From an uncultured Mucilaginibacter sp. (GTDB lineage: Bacteria; Bacteroidota; Bacteroidia; Sphingobacteriales; Sphingobacteriaceae): a DNA stretch of 49,281 bases. Within the stretch, counting starts at the first letter, position 1, and each line of letters starts with the position of its first letter. The translations under genes and the position numbers were made by a program. Location: NCBI GenBank assembly GCA_903927645.1, contig CAIYNX010000146.1:1-49281 (forward strand), in the 5' to 3' direction. This document shows positions 48,158 to 49,281 of this stretch, piece after piece. The notes below the pieces were generated by a model. The model saw only the letters and a program-made list of their open reading frames with translations. It had not been told where the DNA came from and did not search any database.

Positions 48158-49281
48158 TTGACATTTCAGGATTTTCAGTTTAACGAACATTTAGCCGAGG
48201 GCATTTCAAGTATGGGGTACACCACCCCAACACCCATTCAGGAAATGGCTATCCCCATAATTTTAGAGGGCAATGATATTATTGCCTGCGCCCAAACCGG
48301 CACTGGTAAAACAGGCGCTTATTTATTGCCAGTACTTGATTTTATCAGCAAAAATAAAAAACACCATACTAGCGCGCTGGTTTTAGCACCCACCCGTGAG
48401 CTTGCCCAGCAAATTGACCAACAGGTAGAAGGACTGGCCTATTTTACAGGCATTAGCTCGATAGCAGTTTTTGGTGGTGGCGATGGCATTGCCTACGAGC
48501 AACAACGCCGAGGCATACAAAACAATGTTGATATTATTATTGCTACTCCGGGCAGATTAATCGCGCATTTAACCTCCGGCGTATTAAAGCTGAACCATTT
48601 AACCCATTTGATATTGGACGAAGCCGACCGCATGCTCGACATGGGTTTTTCGGACGATATCATGAAAATAATCAGCTATCTGCCAAAGACGCGTCAGACC
48701 TTGCTTTTCTCAGCTACCATGCCAGGGCGTATCCGTACTTTGGCCAAAACGGTTTTAAATAACCCTAAACAAGTAAATATTGCCATATCACAACCAGCGG
48801 TAGGTATCGACCAGCAGATATACCGCGCGCACGACCAGCAAAAAACACCTTTATTATTGTATTTGCTTAAAAACGGTGCTTACGCAAGTACCATTATATT
48901 TGCTTCGCGAAAAGAAATAGTAAAGGATTTGGCAAGGGAGTTAAAAGCCGCCAAAGTAAATGTTAGCGCTTTCCATTCGGATTTGGAACAAAAGGAGCGG
49001 GAAGAAATTCTGCTCAACTTTAAAAACAAACAACTACCCGTAATTATTGGTACCGACGCATTATCAAGGGGAATTGATGTGGAAGGCATTGATTTGGTAA
49101 TTAATTACGATGTACCCGGCGATCCGGAAGATTATATCCACCGTATTGGCCGTACTGCGCGTGCCGCTACAACAGGTACCGCCATTACTTTTGTTAACCA
49201 CCGCGACGAGCGAAAGCTAAAAAGTATAGAAGAACTCATCAGCAAACCAATTCGCCTAATTGCTATTCCTGATGAATTGGC
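48158..49281 (+). CDS. DEAD/DEAH-box RNA helicase (RhlE-like), 3' truncated by the window edge; probable TTG start
   Basis: TTG start then TFQDFQFNEHLAEGISSMGYTTPTPIQEMAIPIIL; AQTGTGKT, APTRELAQQ, LDEADRMLDMGF, SATMPG, HRIGRTARA. Absent from the ORF track because it is incomplete. Confidence 0.92.
   Translation, partial: MTFQDFQFNEHLAEGISSMGYTTPTPIQEMAIPIILEGNDIIACAQTGTGKTGAYLLPVLDFISKNKKHHTSALVLAPTRELAQQIDQQVEGLAYFTGISSIAVFGGGDGIAYEQQRRGIQNNVDIIIATPGRLIAHLTSGVLKLNHLTHLILDEADRMLDMGFSDDIMKIISYLPKTRQTLLFSATMPGRIRTLAKTVLNNPKQVNIAISQPAVGIDQQIYRAHDQQKTPLLLYLLKNGAYASTIIFASRKEIVKDLARELKAAKVNVSAFHSDLEQKEREEILLNFKNKQLPVIIGTDALSRGIDVEGIDLVINYDVPGDPEDYIHRIGRTARAATTGTAITFVNHRDERKLKSIEELISKPIRLIAIPDEL

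Overview
The window looks like a chromosomal segment from a Bacteroidota genome, probably Sphingobacteriales-like. The evidence is low GC content, TAnnTTTG-type -7 promoter boxes and typical family content. Most of it is ordinary housekeeping: Kup, RsmA, PdxA, an MFS transporter, tRNA-Ala(GGC), a GMC oxidoreductase, PfkA, a split DsbD, BirA-RsfS-FtsH-LUD, a PA0069-type radical SAM protein, NrnA plus two FKBPs, Ndk, an EEP hydrolase plus rhomboid, MsrA, a GH78-like rhamnosidase, DUF2339/DUF3999-like proteins, DoxX, an Lhr-type helicase, SelD-MnmH(SelU), and a DEAD-box helicase cut off at the right edge. I saw no CRISPR array, rRNA, transposase or prophage, and nothing I can claim as a wholly new system. 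The observations most worth a second look are: (1) an in-frame TGA that splits the DUF3999-like ORF from a 66-codon same-frame extension encoding a linker, a TM helix and a basic tail; (2) a near-complete pentose phosphate operon (ROK/polyP-glucokinase-like, tkt, rpiA, tal, HAD, gnd, zwf, pgl) with an atypical HAD protein translationally coupled to gnd and a 14-bp perfect palindrome upstream; (3) a rhomboid with Thr where the catalytic Ser is expected; (4) an 8-bp-stem inverted repeat immediately upstream of the ftsH start codon; (5) a putative small transcript in the AT-rich gap before tRNA-Ala; (6) two intergenic repeat elements. All calls come from reading the sequence by eye. No database search was run.
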